A DNA stretch of 64,000 nucleotides from Dyella ginsengisoli LA-4 (GCF_000334915.1 NZ_AMSF01000085.1:1-64000), one strand, 5' to 3'; positions 27,487 through 36,973 are shown, counted from the stretch's first letter. Made by a program: numbers and translations. The notes: a model not told the origin generated them from the letters alone.

Positions 27487-27724
27487 GGTGATCTCCTGTC
27501 TGTGTCTGGAAGAACGCCCCGTCGGGGCCCCCGGCCGCGGCGGGCCTTGCTCAGCTCGTCGCCGGACCGCGGTGGGATGGCAGGATCGGGACGCCGGCGT
27601 GATGGAGGCGTGCAGTCGGAGCGAGCGTTCAGTGATCCGCCGATGCGACCATGGATGCAGCTACGCTGTCGTTCATGTTCCGGGCGACGCCCCACCCGGT
27701 CACGAGAGAACACGGAGCTGCGTC

Positions 27725-28630
27725 ATGCCGTCCCGTATCGAGCCCACCGCTTCGCCGCGACCGCGCCTCGCGCAGGGCCGCGAGATCCTGCGACGCACGG
27801 TCCACGGCTTCGCCCACGACGAACTCGGCACGCGGGCCGCGGCGCTGGCGTTCTATTCGGCGCTGTCGTTCGCACCACTGCTGGTATTGCTGCTGTGGAT
27901 CGCCGCATCGCTGCGACCGGAATGGCAGCAGCAGCTGACCGCCTCGCTGCAGCAGCTGGTCGGCCCACGCGCCTCCGACGCGGTGACCCTGGTGCTGGCC
28001 AATGCCCGCGAGCGGCCCACGGTAGGCAGTTGGGCCGGGCTGATCGGCCTGGGGGTGACGCTGGCCGGTGCATCGGCCGTGTTCGCCCAGCTGCAGGGCG
28101 CGATCAACCGGGTCTGGAACCTGGCTCCACGCCCCGGTGGAGCGATCAAGGACTGGTTGCGCGCGCGCATGATGGCCCTGGGGCTGCTGCTTTCGCTGGC
28201 ATTCCTGATGGTGGTGTCGTTCGCCGCCAGCGCGCTGATCGCCGTGTTCGTCCGCGGCGACTCGCTGGCCTGGCAGGCACTGGAGACGCTGATTTCCCTC
28301 AGCCTGTTCAGCGCACTGTTCGCAGCGATCTTCAAGGTACTGCCGGACGCGCAGATCGCCTGGTCCGACGCCCTGGTGGGGGCAGCGCTGACCGCGGTGC
28401 TGTTCGCGGTAGGCAAGCTCGGTATCGGCGTCTATCTGTCCCGCAGCGACGTCGGCGGTGCCTACGGACCAGCCGGCGGCGTCGTGGTGTTGCTGGTATG
28501 GGTCTACTACTCGGCGCTGATCCTGCTGCTGGGGGCCGAGCTCACCCAGGCCGTCGCGGAGGTGCGCGGTCACCCGATCGTGCCGCGGGCCCATGCGGCA
28601 TGGCGCCATCGACGTTCGGAGACTCCTTGA
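27725..28630 (+). CDS. YihY/BrkB-family inner membrane protein
   Basis: 301 residues from ATG 27725. The family fingerprint is complete: TVHGFAHDELGTRAAALAFYSALSFAPLLVL at the start, SWAGLIGLGVTLAGASAVFAQLQGAINRVWNL, and GAYGPAGGVVVLLVWVYYSALILLLGAELTQAVAE near the end. Six membrane segments are expected. BrkB was once linked to serum resistance and to RNase BN by error; the real function of the family is not established. The gene lies 80 bp upstream of a glycine-zipper protein on the same strand. Confidence 0.94.
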   Translation: MPSRIEPTASPRPRLAQGREILRRTVHGFAHDELGTRAAALAFYSALSFAPLLVLLLWIAASLRPEWQQQLTASLQQLVGPRASDAVTLVLANARERPTVGSWAGLIGLGVTLAGASAVFAQLQGAINRVWNLAPRPGGAIKDWLRARMMALGLLLSLAFLMVVSFAASALIAVFVRGDSLAWQALETLISLSLFSALFAAIFKVLPDAQIAWSDALVGAALTAVLFAVGKLGIGVYLSRSDVGGAYGPAGGVVVLLVWVYYSALILLLGAELTQAVAEVRGHPIVPRAHAAWRHRRSETP

Positions 28631-28709
28631 GCACACCCGCTGCACCGACTGCTCACGGCGCGACCGCAAGACTGCGCCTTCGGTTTCGGTCATGCATGAG
28701 GAGTTCGCC

Positions 28710-29060
28710 ATGCCACGTATTCATCGCCTGCTGGTTCCGTTGCTCGCCGGCAGCCTGCTGGCCGGACTTTCGCCCGTCCATGCGCAGGACCATCACCACG
28801 AAGGGCGCCACGAGGTCTGCGAGAACGTCCGCGTGAAGAACACGCCGAAAGACCGGCATCAGATCGCCGGCACCGCGATCGGCGCAGTGGCCGGCGGCCT
28901 GCTCGGCCATCAGGTCGGGGGCGGCAAGGGCAAGACCCTGGCCACGATCGGTGGCGCGGTGGCCGGCGGCTATGCCGGCAAGAAGGTGCAGGAGCACCAC
29001 CAGGACGAGCATGCCGGCACGCACATCGAACGGCGCTGCCACTGGGTCGACCACCGCTGA
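28710..29060 (+). CDS. Exported glycine-zipper 2TM-domain protein
   Basis: 116 residues from ATG 28710, which has GAGGAG upstream. The signal peptide (1-25) ends at SPVHAQ. After a His-rich start (DHHHEGRHEVCENV) the glycine zipper follows: IAGTAIGAVAGGLLGHQVGGGKGKTLATIGGAVAGGYAGKKVQE, a classic Gly-zipper/rickettsia 17-kDa-antigen-like motif. It ends with ERRCHWVDHR; the two cysteines could pair. It lacks a lipobox, unlike many relatives. Probably envelope-located and stress-related by family; function unknown. The His-rich termini might bind metal, which is inference. Confidence 0.88.
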   Translation: MPRIHRLLVPLLAGSLLAGLSPVHAQDHHHEGRHEVCENVRVKNTPKDRHQIAGTAIGAVAGGLLGHQVGGGKGKTLATIGGAVAGGYAGKKVQEHHQDEHAGTHIERRCHWVDHR

Positions 29061-29137
29061 GCCATCCGGATCTCTCCCGCGCGGCGACCGTGGCATGATC
29101 GGGCCGTTGTCCACGGCAAGTCGCGGAGGTGCCCCGG

Positions 29138-29554
29138 ATGTTCAAGTATTCCCTGGTCGGTTACGACGGCTCTGACACTTCCAAGCGCGCATTCGATCTG
29201 GCCATGTCGGTGGCGCGCGCCTTCCACGGACGCGTTCGCGTGGTGTCGGTACTGCAGGTCACCGAGGCCGGGGCCGACGCCTGCGCGCTGATGATGGCCG
29301 ACTCGGGCACGGCACGGGCGCGCGAGCTGCTGGACGAGCTGAAGACACTGCAACCCGACGCCGGGGCACTGGTCGACCTGGAGCTTGCCCATGGCAGCCC
29401 GGGCGACGTGCTGATCGGCCAGCTGGAACAGCACGGTTGCGATCACATCGTGATCGGACACACGGAGCGGGGTGCACTCGCCCGCTGGCTGCTCGGCTCG
29501 GTCTCGGGTGACGTGCTGGCGCGCGCCCACGTGCCGGTCACGGTGGTGCGCTAG
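29138..29554 (+). CDS. Universal stress protein (UspA family)
   Basis: 138 residues, one USP domain. ATG 29138 follows CGGAGGT. N-terminal strand and loop are SLVGYDGSDTSKRAFDLAM; the ATP-binding-type motif near the C-terminus is IVIGHTERGALARWLLGSVSGDVLARAHVPVTVVR, matching the G-2x-G-9x-G-S/T pattern of nucleotide-binding Usp proteins. Cytoplasmic, usually induced by stress or nutrient limitation. It sits in a run of small plus-strand stress-type genes but appears monocistronic. Confidence 0.94.
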   Translation: MFKYSLVGYDGSDTSKRAFDLAMSVARAFHGRVRVVSVLQVTEAGADACALMMADSGTARARELLDELKTLQPDAGALVDLELAHGSPGDVLIGQLEQHGCDHIVIGHTERGALARWLLGSVSGDVLARAHVPVTVVR

Positions 29555-29750
29555 GCATCACCCGTCCAGCCGCCGCGGGGATTCCCGCAGGGCGGCCGCA
29601 CCTGCCTAGGGGGAGCGCGTGCCGGAGCCACGCGGACCCGGGGTCGGCAGGGGTTAATTCCTTCGCCCGTTCCAGGCCGTATGCTTGGCGTCATCGATCT
29701 GTCACGCGACGCGGCGCCGCCGCCCGCCGCCCCCGGCAAGGAATCCACCG

Positions 29751-30572
29751 TTGAGCTACACCCAATCGCTTCCCTGGACGCTGGAGAGCATCGACTTCAG
29801 CCGCATCGACAAGGCCCGCGTCCGCCATGACGAAGACCTGTTCTTCCTGCTGTGCAGTGCTTCGTTCGTCGAGAGCGGCTCGGACCTGTACACCCACAAC
29901 CTGGTCGACCATTTCGCCGGCGACCAGGAACTGCAGACCTGGCTCAGTCAGCACTGGGAGCACGAGGAGCTGCAGCATGGCCGCGCGCTGGCCGCGTACG
30001 TGCGGGCCGTGTGGCCGGAGTTCGACTGGGACGCCGGCTTCAAGGCGTTCTGGGACGAGTACGGCGCGATGTGCACCAGCGAGCAGCTCGAATCCTCGCG
30101 CGGACTGGAGCTGGCGGCCCGCTGCGTGGTCGAGACCGGCACCGCCAGCCTCTACCGGGCACTCAACGACCTGACCGACGAGCCGGTGCTCAAGCAGCTC
30201 ACCAGCCACATCAAGAGTGACGAAGTGCGTCATTACAAGCACTTCTACCAGCACTACCGGCAATACCGCGAACGCGAGGGTTTCGGCCGCTACAAGGTGT
30301 TCCGCGCCATCCTGCGCCGGGTCAACGAGATCAAGAGCGAGGATGGCGACGTGGCGATGCGCCACGTGTTCAACCGCTGCTATCCCCAGCACGCAGGCGA
30401 CGACGCGGAGTTCCGCCGCGTCAACACCCGTGCGCAGGCCCGCCTGAAGCGCAACATCCCGGCCGAGATGACCGTGAAGATGCTGCTCAAGCCACTGGAT
30501 TTTCCGGCGCGCCTGCAGAGCGCGCTGGAGAAGCCCCTGGCCAAGCTGGCCGAGAAGCTTTTCCTGCACTGA
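29751..30572 (+). CDS. Ferritin-like diiron protein
   Basis: 273 residues if started at TTG 29751, which has an AAGGA site about 9 bases upstream and gives a natural start (SYTQSLPWTLESIDFSRID). Upstream in-frame codons are low-complexity. Two ExxH motifs expected for a diiron centre are visible: HWEHEELQHGR near residue 75 and SDEVRHYKHFYQHY near 160, with a further Glu in LELAARCVVETGTAS. These fit a ferritin-like oxidoreductase fold similar to acyl-ACP desaturases or AurF-type oxygenases. Reaction and substrate are unknown. No redox partner gene lies next to it. Confidence 0.85.
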   Translation: MSYTQSLPWTLESIDFSRIDKARVRHDEDLFFLLCSASFVESGSDLYTHNLVDHFAGDQELQTWLSQHWEHEELQHGRALAAYVRAVWPEFDWDAGFKAFWDEYGAMCTSEQLESSRGLELAARCVVETGTASLYRALNDLTDEPVLKQLTSHIKSDEVRHYKHFYQHYRQYREREGFGRYKVFRAILRRVNEIKSEDGDVAMRHVFNRCYPQHAGDDAEFRRVNTRAQARLKRNIPAEMTVKMLLKPLDFPARLQSALEKPLAKLAEKLFLH

Positions 30573-30593
30573 GGTCGACGCGCCGGGCGACGA

Positions 30594-31088
30594 TCAGGGC
30601 TTGGACGGTGGAACGGTCGCGCTGTCGCGCGGCTTCTCCTCCACGGGGCGACGCTCCACCTCGGCTTGCTTCAGCTTGGCCACGTCCACCGGGCGAATGC
30701 GGGTGATGGTGCAGGGGATGCCGCTGCGCCCAGCTTGCACTCTGTCGATGCCGAAGCCGCCGCGCCCGGTCAGCACCTTGTCGAACCCGACGCTGACCCG
30801 GTGCAGGTTGGAGGTCAAGCCGATCGTATTGGTGAACGGCAGGTCGATGCAGCCGGGCACGTCGAGCAGCCAGGCCTGCTTGGGACGGGCGTAGACCACC
30901 ACCCGGTCGGTACCCAGCGGCTCCCACGACCACAGCGAGTTGTAGAAGAGAAAACTGTTCTGCGCCGGACCGGCCGCTGCCTCGTAGTCGGCCCGCCGCT
31001 GCTGGTCGCTGGGGCGACCGGACAGGCTCGCGCATGCGCCCAGAGTCATTGGCAACGCGAGCCAGGCAAGGATTCGCAGGTGTTTCAT
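30594..31088 (-). CDS. Small lipoprotein (DUF6491-like)
   Basis: 164 residues from ATG 31088. The signal peptide ends in a lipobox LGAC with the acylated cysteine at residue 19. The mature part contains FLFYNSLWSWEPLGTDRVVVYARPKQAWLLDVPGCIDLPFTNTIGLTS, a pattern I associate with the DUF6491 family of small exported Xanthomonadales proteins. Two more cysteines (PGCIDL, IPCTITRI) may pair. The C-terminal 30 residues are charged and Pro-rich. It follows another lipoprotein gene by 73 bp and may share its transcript. Function unknown. Confidence 0.82.
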   Translation of the reverse strand: MKHLRILAWLALPMTLGACASLSGRPSDQQRRADYEAAAGPAQNSFLFYNSLWSWEPLGTDRVVVYARPKQAWLLDVPGCIDLPFTNTIGLTSNLHRVSVGFDKVLTGRGGFGIDRVQAGRSGIPCTITRIRPVDVAKLKQAEVERRPVEEKPRDSATVPPSKP

Positions 31089-31161
31089 CGCCGTTCTCCT
31101 CTCTCGTCCATGATGCTTCTGCCGAAGTCACGCGTTGCTAACGCACCAGCGGCTTCGGAGT

Positions 31162-31893
31162 TTACTTTCTCTTCTTCTCCAGCGGCAGCCACTTGGCCGG
31201 ATCGAAGCCGCCGACCTCGTACACCAGCTCTTCGCTGCGATCGTCGTCCTTGCGGGTGACCTTGAGAGTGATCTTCTTCGCCTTCTTCAGCATGGCGATG
31301 AAGGCGCTGTCGTCCTTGATCATCAGCGCCGGCTCGCCCGAGGGCGGGGCGAACGCCTTGATGCCGACCGGCTTGCCGTCGAAGGTGGCCGGCAGCGTGC
31401 AGGTGCCCTTGCAGACGAAGCCCTTGCCGCTGCCGAACAGGAACGCGCTCTGCCCCCACTCGGTATGCCGGCGCAGCACCATGCGCACCTTGTCGCCCGC
31501 CGCCGGCTCGCTGTTGTAGATCACCGCGGTGGACTGCGTGCCGCCGGCCATCGGTGCGACCTGGTACAGCCACAGGCCGGCCAGGCGGTTCTTCTCCGCA
31601 TTCTCGTGGTAGCGCTTGGCGATCTCCGGCAGGGTCTGCTGCACCTCCTTTGCCGCGGCGCTGCCGGGGTAGTCGTGCACGATCTGCTCGCCGAAGGTGG
31701 TGGCCATCTCGTCGTTGTGGATGCGCACCAGCTGGCGGTAGGTGTCCAGGTCCCGCTGCGCCGCCTGGTCGATGGCCGGCGCCTTGTTCGCCGCCGGCGC
31801 CGCGGCGTTGCCACCGCCCTGCTGCGAGCAGCCCGCGGCCAGCAGGGCCAGGCCGAGGATGGAAAGCGAAGGGCGCAGGAAACCGGCAGTCAT
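31162..31893 (-). CDS. Lipoprotein of unknown function, 243 residues
   Basis: Signal peptide with lipobox LAAGC (Cys22 from ATG 31893); ATG 31902, three codons upstream, is an equally possible start. After an Ala/Gly-rich linker the mature part is mainly alpha/beta and ends with a Lys-rich tail (KWLPLEKKRK). Two cysteines occur close together (FVCKGTCTLPATFDGKPV). I do not recognise a domain. The frame stays open for more than 4 kb upstream as an antisense artefact across four plus-strand genes; coding character begins only at this lipobox. It is the first gene of a two-lipoprotein unit. Confidence 0.8.
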   Translation of the reverse strand: MTAGFLRPSLSILGLALLAAGCSQQGGGNAAAPAANKAPAIDQAAQRDLDTYRQLVRIHNDEMATTFGEQIVHDYPGSAAAKEVQQTLPEIAKRYHENAEKNRLAGLWLYQVAPMAGGTQSTAVIYNSEPAAGDKVRMVLRRHTEWGQSAFLFGSGKGFVCKGTCTLPATFDGKPVGIKAFAPPSGEPALMIKDDSAFIAMLKKAKKITLKVTRKDDDRSEELVYEVGGFDPAKWLPLEKKRK

Positions 31894-32016
31894 GGAATGC
31901 ATCCGCGTGGCAGGACAGATCCCTAGAGTGGAACGAGCCACGCCGCGCGCGCAACCGCGGCGGCTTGGCCGCGGCCGCGGGCGCCCCGATAATCGCCGCT
32001 CCCGCCAGGATTCCCC

Positions 32017-33249
32017 ATGTCCGACTCCCCTGCTCCCGCCGGCGACGCGCTGTTCCGGCACCGCGCTTTCGTTGCGTTCTGGTTCGCCCGCATCGCCTCG
32101 GGCTTCGGTTTCCAGATGCTCTCGGTGGCCGTCGGCTGGCAGATCTACGCGATCACCGGACGCGCGCTGGACCTGGGCCTGATCGGCCTGGCGCAGTTCA
32201 TTCCCTCGGTGCTGCTGGCGCTGCCGGCCGGCCACGTCGCCGACCAGTTCGAGCGCCGCCGCATCGTACTGCTCGGGCAGCTGGTGGAGTTCGTGGCGAT
32301 CGCCCTGCTGGCCGGGCTCACCCTCACCGGCGGCGTGCACGAGGCGACGATCCTGGCGCTGGTGTTCGTGATCGGCGTGGCCAAGGCGTTCGAGTTTCCG
32401 GCGATGCAGTCGATGCTGCCGGCGCTGGTGCCGGCGCCGATCCTGCCGCGTGCGATGGCAATGAGCGCCTCGGCCGGCCAGGCGGCGATGATCATGGGTC
32501 CGGCGCTGGGCGGCTTCCTCTACGTGGCGGGGCCGGGCGTGGTGTACGTGGTGGCCGGGACGCTGTACCTGGTCGCCGCCGGGCTGATGGCCTGGCTGCG
32601 CTACGAACGCACGCCGCCGCGGCGCGAACCGGCCACGCTGAAGACGGTGTTCGCCGGCGTGCACTTCATCCGCCGGCGCCCGGACGTGCTGGGCGTGATC
32701 TCGCTGGACCTGTTCGCCGTGCTGCTGGGCGGCGCCACCGCACTGCTGCCGATCTTCGCCCGGGACATCCTGCACACCGGCCCATGGGGGCTGGGCCTGC
32801 TGCGCGCGGCGCCGGCGGTGGGCGCACTGCTGATGTCGCTGTGGCTGGCGCGGCACACCCTGCAGCGCCGGGTCGGCATGACCATGTTCGCCTCGGTGGC
32901 CGGCTTCGGCGTGGCCACCCTGGTGTTCGCGGTATCCACCACGCTGTGGCTTTCGCTCGCCGCGCTGTTCGCGCTGGGTGCGTTCGACATGGTCAGCATG
33001 GTGATCCGCGGCGCGCTGGTGCAGCTGGACACGCCGGACGACATGCGCGGCCGGGTCAGCGCGGTGAACGCGATCTTCATCAACACCTCCAACCAGCTGG
33101 GCGAGTTCGAGTCCGGCATGCTGGCGGCCTGGGTCGGCGCCGTGCCGGCGACCCTGATCGGAGGCCTCGGCACCCTGGTCGTGGTGGCGCTGTGGATGGC
33201 CTGGTTTCCCTCGCTGCGACGCCGCGAGCAACTGCAAGAACCTGCGTAG
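32017..33249 (+). CDS. MFS transporter, EntS-like exporter family
   Basis: 410 residues with 12 predicted membrane helices. The N-terminus (RHRAFVAFWFARIASGFGFQMLSVAVGWQIY) and the loop GHVADQFERRRIVLLGQ match the EntS/MFS-3 group, which includes enterobactin and macrolide exporters. The mid-region has the helix-7 start VHFIRRRPDVLGVISLDLFAVLLGGATALLPIFARDIL, also characteristic. Substrate unknown; no siderophore gene lies nearby. The start ATG 32017 lies close to the divergent lipoprotein gene, so both promoters share about 120 bp. Confidence 0.92.
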   Translation: MSDSPAPAGDALFRHRAFVAFWFARIASGFGFQMLSVAVGWQIYAITGRALDLGLIGLAQFIPSVLLALPAGHVADQFERRRIVLLGQLVEFVAIALLAGLTLTGGVHEATILALVFVIGVAKAFEFPAMQSMLPALVPAPILPRAMAMSASAGQAAMIMGPALGGFLYVAGPGVVYVVAGTLYLVAAGLMAWLRYERTPPRREPATLKTVFAGVHFIRRRPDVLGVISLDLFAVLLGGATALLPIFARDILHTGPWGLGLLRAAPAVGALLMSLWLARHTLQRRVGMTMFASVAGFGVATLVFAVSTTLWLSLAALFALGAFDMVSMVIRGALVQLDTPDDMRGRVSAVNAIFINTSNQLGEFESGMLAAWVGAVPATLIGGLGTLVVVALWMAWFPSLRRREQLQEPA

Positions 33250-33306
33250 CGCACGCCGGCCATCGGCAGTGGCGTGCACGCGGCGGGGGCGGCTAGCATC
33301 GGGGGG

Positions 33307-34938
33307 ATGAACCGAGCCCACCTGCCCCTGACCTCGCTCGCCGCCGCCTGCCTGCTGGCCGCCGCGCCCTTCCACGTATCCGCCACCGATGCGGGAGCCG
33401 CCACGCCACGCATCGAGGTGAGCTTTGCCGCGGGCGCGCACGCGCAGCCGGTTACCGGCCGCGTCTACGTGGCGGTCAGCCGCGACGACAAGGCGCCGCC
33501 GATCGAGGAAGCCGACATCACCGGCGTACCGCTGTTCGGGCATGACGTCACCGGCCTTGAGCCCGGTCATTTCGCGACCATCGATGTAAACGATTACGGC
33601 GCTCCGCTCGCCAGCCTGCGCGACCTGCCCGCCGGCGACTACTGGATGCAGCCGTTCGTCAACGTCTACACCGAGTTCAGGCGCGCCGACGGGCACACGC
33701 TGTGGATGCACATGGACCAGTGGGAAGGCCAGGACTGGAAGCACTCGCCGGGCAACCTCTACGGCAAGCCGGTGAAGGTGCACTACGACCCCGCGGCGGC
33801 GACACCGATCCGGCTGGTCGCCGACCAGGTGATCGCGCCGATCCCGTTCCCGAAGGACAGCGAGTACGTCAGGCGCTTCCGCATACAGAGCAAGCTGCTG
33901 ACGAAATTCTGGGGCCACCCGATCTACCTCGGCGCCACCGTGCTGCTGCCCAAGGGGTACGCGGAGCACCCGAACGTGCGCTACCCGGTGGTCTACGACC
34001 AGGGCCACTTCTCTACCGACGCGCCGTTCGGCTTCGAGCGCAAGGACTCGAAGATGCGTGCGTTCTGGCTGGACGACGCGAAGAAGCCGCGGGTGATCGT
34101 GGTGACGCTGCAGCATCCGTCGCCGTTCTACGACGACTCCTACGCGGTCAACTCGCCGAATGAGGGCCCGTTCGACGACGCCATCCACCAGGAGCTCTAC
34201 CCGGAGATCGCCCGCCGCTTCCGCACCATCGAGCAGCCCTGGGCACGCATGCTCACCGGTGGCTCCACCGGTGGCTGGATCGCCGTGGCACAGCAGCTGT
34301 TCCACCCACGCTTCTACGGCGGCACCTATGCGATGTGCCCCGATCCGCTGGATTTCCGCCACCACGAGGTAGTGAACATCTACGACGACGCCAACGCGTA
34401 TTACGTGGACAAGGGCTGGATGAAGGTCGAGCGCGTGGACACCCGCCAGCCCGACGGCAACGTCGACGCGATGATGAAGGACGAGAACCACTACGAACTG
34501 GCGGTCGGCGACCACTCGCGCTCCGGCGGCCAGTGGGACATCTGGGAGGCGGCCTGGGGGCCGATCGGTGCCGACGGCTATCCGCAACGGCTCTGGAACA
34601 AGCGCACCGGCGTGATCGACCACCAGGTGGCCGAGTACTGGAAGCAGCACTTCGACCTGCGTTACCTGCTGCAGACCCACTGGGCCACGCTGGGCCCGCT
34701 GGTCACCGGCAAGCTGCACCTCTACGTAGGCGATGCGGACACCTTCAACCTCAACATGGGCGTGCGTGCGATGGACGCGTTCCTCAAGACCGCAACGAAC
34801 CCGCGCTTCGCCGGTTCCATCACCTACCAGCCGATGGCACCGCATTGCTGGGGGCCGAGCGGCGAGGCGTTGTACGACCTGATGACCGGCTACATGCGCC
34901 AGCACGCGCCGAAGACTTCCACCGACTGGATCTACTGA
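33307..34938 (+). CDS. Secreted alpha/beta-hydrolase, esterase-like
   Basis: 543 residues from ATG 33307. Signal peptide about 1-26 (LTSLAAACLLAAAPFHVSA). Residues 30-190 form a beta-rich N-terminal region. The hydrolase core has the nucleophile elbow TGGSTGGW (Ser320), a candidate acid in VGDADTFN (Asp476 or Asp478) and His513 in MAPHCWGPSG, giving a plausible catalytic triad. The core is related to the Esterase/PHB-depolymerase-type family. The next gene encodes a secreted GH43-like enzyme, so deacetylation or de-esterification of a plant or fungal polysaccharide is a reasonable guess; the sequence does not show the substrate. Confidence 0.85.
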   Translation: MNRAHLPLTSLAAACLLAAAPFHVSATDAGAATPRIEVSFAAGAHAQPVTGRVYVAVSRDDKAPPIEEADITGVPLFGHDVTGLEPGHFATIDVNDYGAPLASLRDLPAGDYWMQPFVNVYTEFRRADGHTLWMHMDQWEGQDWKHSPGNLYGKPVKVHYDPAAATPIRLVADQVIAPIPFPKDSEYVRRFRIQSKLLTKFWGHPIYLGATVLLPKGYAEHPNVRYPVVYDQGHFSTDAPFGFERKDSKMRAFWLDDAKKPRVIVVTLQHPSPFYDDSYAVNSPNEGPFDDAIHQELYPEIARRFRTIEQPWARMLTGGSTGGWIAVAQQLFHPRFYGGTYAMCPDPLDFRHHEVVNIYDDANAYYVDKGWMKVERVDTRQPDGNVDAMMKDENHYELAVGDHSRSGGQWDIWEAAWGPIGADGYPQRLWNKRTGVIDHQVAEYWKQHFDLRYLLQTHWATLGPLVTGKLHLYVGDADTFNLNMGVRAMDAFLKTATNPRFAGSITYQPMAPHCWGPSGEALYDLMTGYMRQHAPKTSTDWIY

Positions 34939-35061
34939 TTCCCTGCGACCGGGCGACCCGCGTGGGCACCCGGCGATGCCGCGGCGGCAGCCTGGTCGCC
35001 GCGCCTGCACGAGCCGCCGCAGCGGGCAAGGAGACCCCGTACCGGCCGCCCTCCCGGATCC

Positions 35062-36918
35062 ATGGCCCGCATGACGACACTGCTCCGCTCCCGCCTCACT
35101 TGCGCCCTGCCGCTTGCACTGGCCTCGATCGCCCCCGCCGCCGGTGCCGCGGTCAATCCGCACGGCCGTACCTGGGCCAATCCGATGGACGTGGACTACC
35201 GCTACAACTTCGAGCAGATGAACCAGGGCATCTCCTACCGCACCGGCGCCGACCCCGCGGTGGTGCGCTACGGCGATGCGTACTACCTGTTCCAGACCCT
35301 GGCCGACGGCTACTGGCACTCCACCGACCTGGTGCACTGGGATTTCGTCACACCCGACAAGTGGCCGTTCGACAGCGAGGTGGCGCCGGCCACCCTGGTC
35401 GCCGACGGCAAGCTGTTCCTGATGCGCTCGACCACCGACCCGGAACCGCTGCTCTACTCCACCGACCCGGCGCATGGGCACTGGAAGTTCTGGACCCGGC
35501 TGATGCCGCCGCTGCCGAACGCGGTGAGCTCTTCCACCGAATACAGGATCAAGCCCGGCCAGCTGCCGCCCGGACCATGGGATCCGGGCCTGTTCCAGGA
35601 CAACGACGGCAAGGTCTACCTGTACTGGGGTTCGTCCAACGTCTATCCGATGTACGGGCAGCAGATCGACCTCAAGCTCGGCGACGAGACCGAAGGCGAA
35701 GGCAAGCGGCTGGCCTGGCTCGGCGCGGCGAAATCGCTGCTGCGGCTGCACCCGGAGCAGCACGGCTGGGAACGCTTCGGTCGCGACCACACCGACGAGA
35801 CCACCAAGCCCTACATCGAAGGCGCCTGGATGAACCGCCACGGCAACCGCTACTACCTGCAGTATGCCGCACCCGGCACCGAGTACAACGCCTACGCCAC
35901 CGGCGTTTACACCAGCGATCACCCGCTGGGTCCGTTCACCTACGCGCCGTACAACCCGGTCGGCTACAAGCCGGGCGGCTTCGTCGAGGGGGCCGGCCAT
36001 GGTTCCACCTTCGAGGACGCCTACGGCAACGTGTGGAACACCGGCACCAACTGGATCGGCCTGAACTGGAATTTCGAGCGGCGCATCGACCTCTATCCAG
36101 CCGGCTTCCATGACGACGGCCAGATGTGGGTGGACACCCGCTTCGGCGACTTCCCGCAGCACATGCCCGACCACAAGCTCAGGCCCGGCGAGAGCACCTT
36201 CACCGGCTGGATGCTGCTGTCCTGGCACAAGCACGCCACCGCTTCATCCGAGATGCCCGGACACGGCCCGGACCAGGTCACCGACGAGAACCCGCGCACC
36301 TTCTGGCTGGCGACCTCCAACACCCCCGGCCAGACCCTGACGCTCGACCTCGGCGGCACGCGCACGGTGGACGCGATCCAGGTGAACTATGCCGATTACC
36401 AGTCCGACCGCTACGGCGACGCGCCCGACCTCGTGACCCAGTTCGTGCTGGAAGGCTCGGGCGACGGCAACCACTGGCAGACCCTGGCCGACCTTTCGCA
36501 CGAGACGCGCGACCACGCCAACGCCTACGTCGAACTCGATACCCCCGCCCACATCCGCTACGTACGCTATGTGCATCGGCACGTCGGTGCGAAGCACCTG
36601 GCCATCTCCGACCTGCGCGTGTTCGGCCATGCAGACGGTCCGCCGCCGCCGGCGCCGGTACTGGTCTCGGCCACCCGCGACAAGGACACCCGTGACGCCA
36701 CCATCACCTGGAAGCCGGTGCCGGGCGCGGTGGGTTACAACGTGCGCTGGGGCCTCACCGCCGATCGCCTGCACGAGACCTACCAGCGCTTCGCCGACCA
36801 GCCGACCACCCTGCAGCTGCGCGCGCTGAGCAAGGGCGTGCGCTACGTGGTGGCGGTGGAGGCGTTCGACGAACGAGGCGTGTCTACCCTGTCGCGCACG
36901 ATCACGCTCGATCCGTAG
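35062..36918 (+). CDS. Secreted GH43-like glycosidase with F5/8-type C and fibronectin III domains
   Basis: 618 residues; signal peptide about 1-29. The five-bladed propeller domain (about 35-390) keeps the three expected acidic residues: the base Asp in GADPAVVRYGDAYYLF, the Asp in PWDPGLFQDNDG and the acid Glu in KPYIEGAWMNR. A discoidin-like domain (about 395-525, TASSEMPGHGPDQVTDENPRTFW then LDLGGTRTVDAIQV) and a fibronectin III domain (about 530-618) follow. The fold is that of arabinan- or xylan-cleaving enzymes. It is 123 bp after the esterase-like gene on the same strand and probably works with it on extracellular polysaccharide. Confidence 0.88.
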   Translation: MARMTTLLRSRLTCALPLALASIAPAAGAAVNPHGRTWANPMDVDYRYNFEQMNQGISYRTGADPAVVRYGDAYYLFQTLADGYWHSTDLVHWDFVTPDKWPFDSEVAPATLVADGKLFLMRSTTDPEPLLYSTDPAHGHWKFWTRLMPPLPNAVSSSTEYRIKPGQLPPGPWDPGLFQDNDGKVYLYWGSSNVYPMYGQQIDLKLGDETEGEGKRLAWLGAAKSLLRLHPEQHGWERFGRDHTDETTKPYIEGAWMNRHGNRYYLQYAAPGTEYNAYATGVYTSDHPLGPFTYAPYNPVGYKPGGFVEGAGHGSTFEDAYGNVWNTGTNWIGLNWNFERRIDLYPAGFHDDGQMWVDTRFGDFPQHMPDHKLRPGESTFTGWMLLSWHKHATASSEMPGHGPDQVTDENPRTFWLATSNTPGQTLTLDLGGTRTVDAIQVNYADYQSDRYGDAPDLVTQFVLEGSGDGNHWQTLADLSHETRDHANAYVELDTPAHIRYVRYVHRHVGAKHLAISDLRVFGHADGPPPPAPVLVSATRDKDTRDATITWKPVPGAVGYNVRWGLTADRLHETYQRFADQPTTLQLRALSKGVRYVVAVEAFDERGVSTLSRTITLDP

Positions 36919-36973
36919 CCGTCAGCGACGGCCGCGCTTGCGGGATCGGGGCCGATCGGCTCTGATCCCCGGG

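Noticed and set aside
31162-36234. A 1690-codon open frame on the minus strand across several plus-strand genes
   Set aside because: Only its last 240 codons (a lipoprotein) look coding; the rest mirrors plus-strand codon bias of the MFS, esterase and GH43 genes, a common artefact in high-GC DNA.
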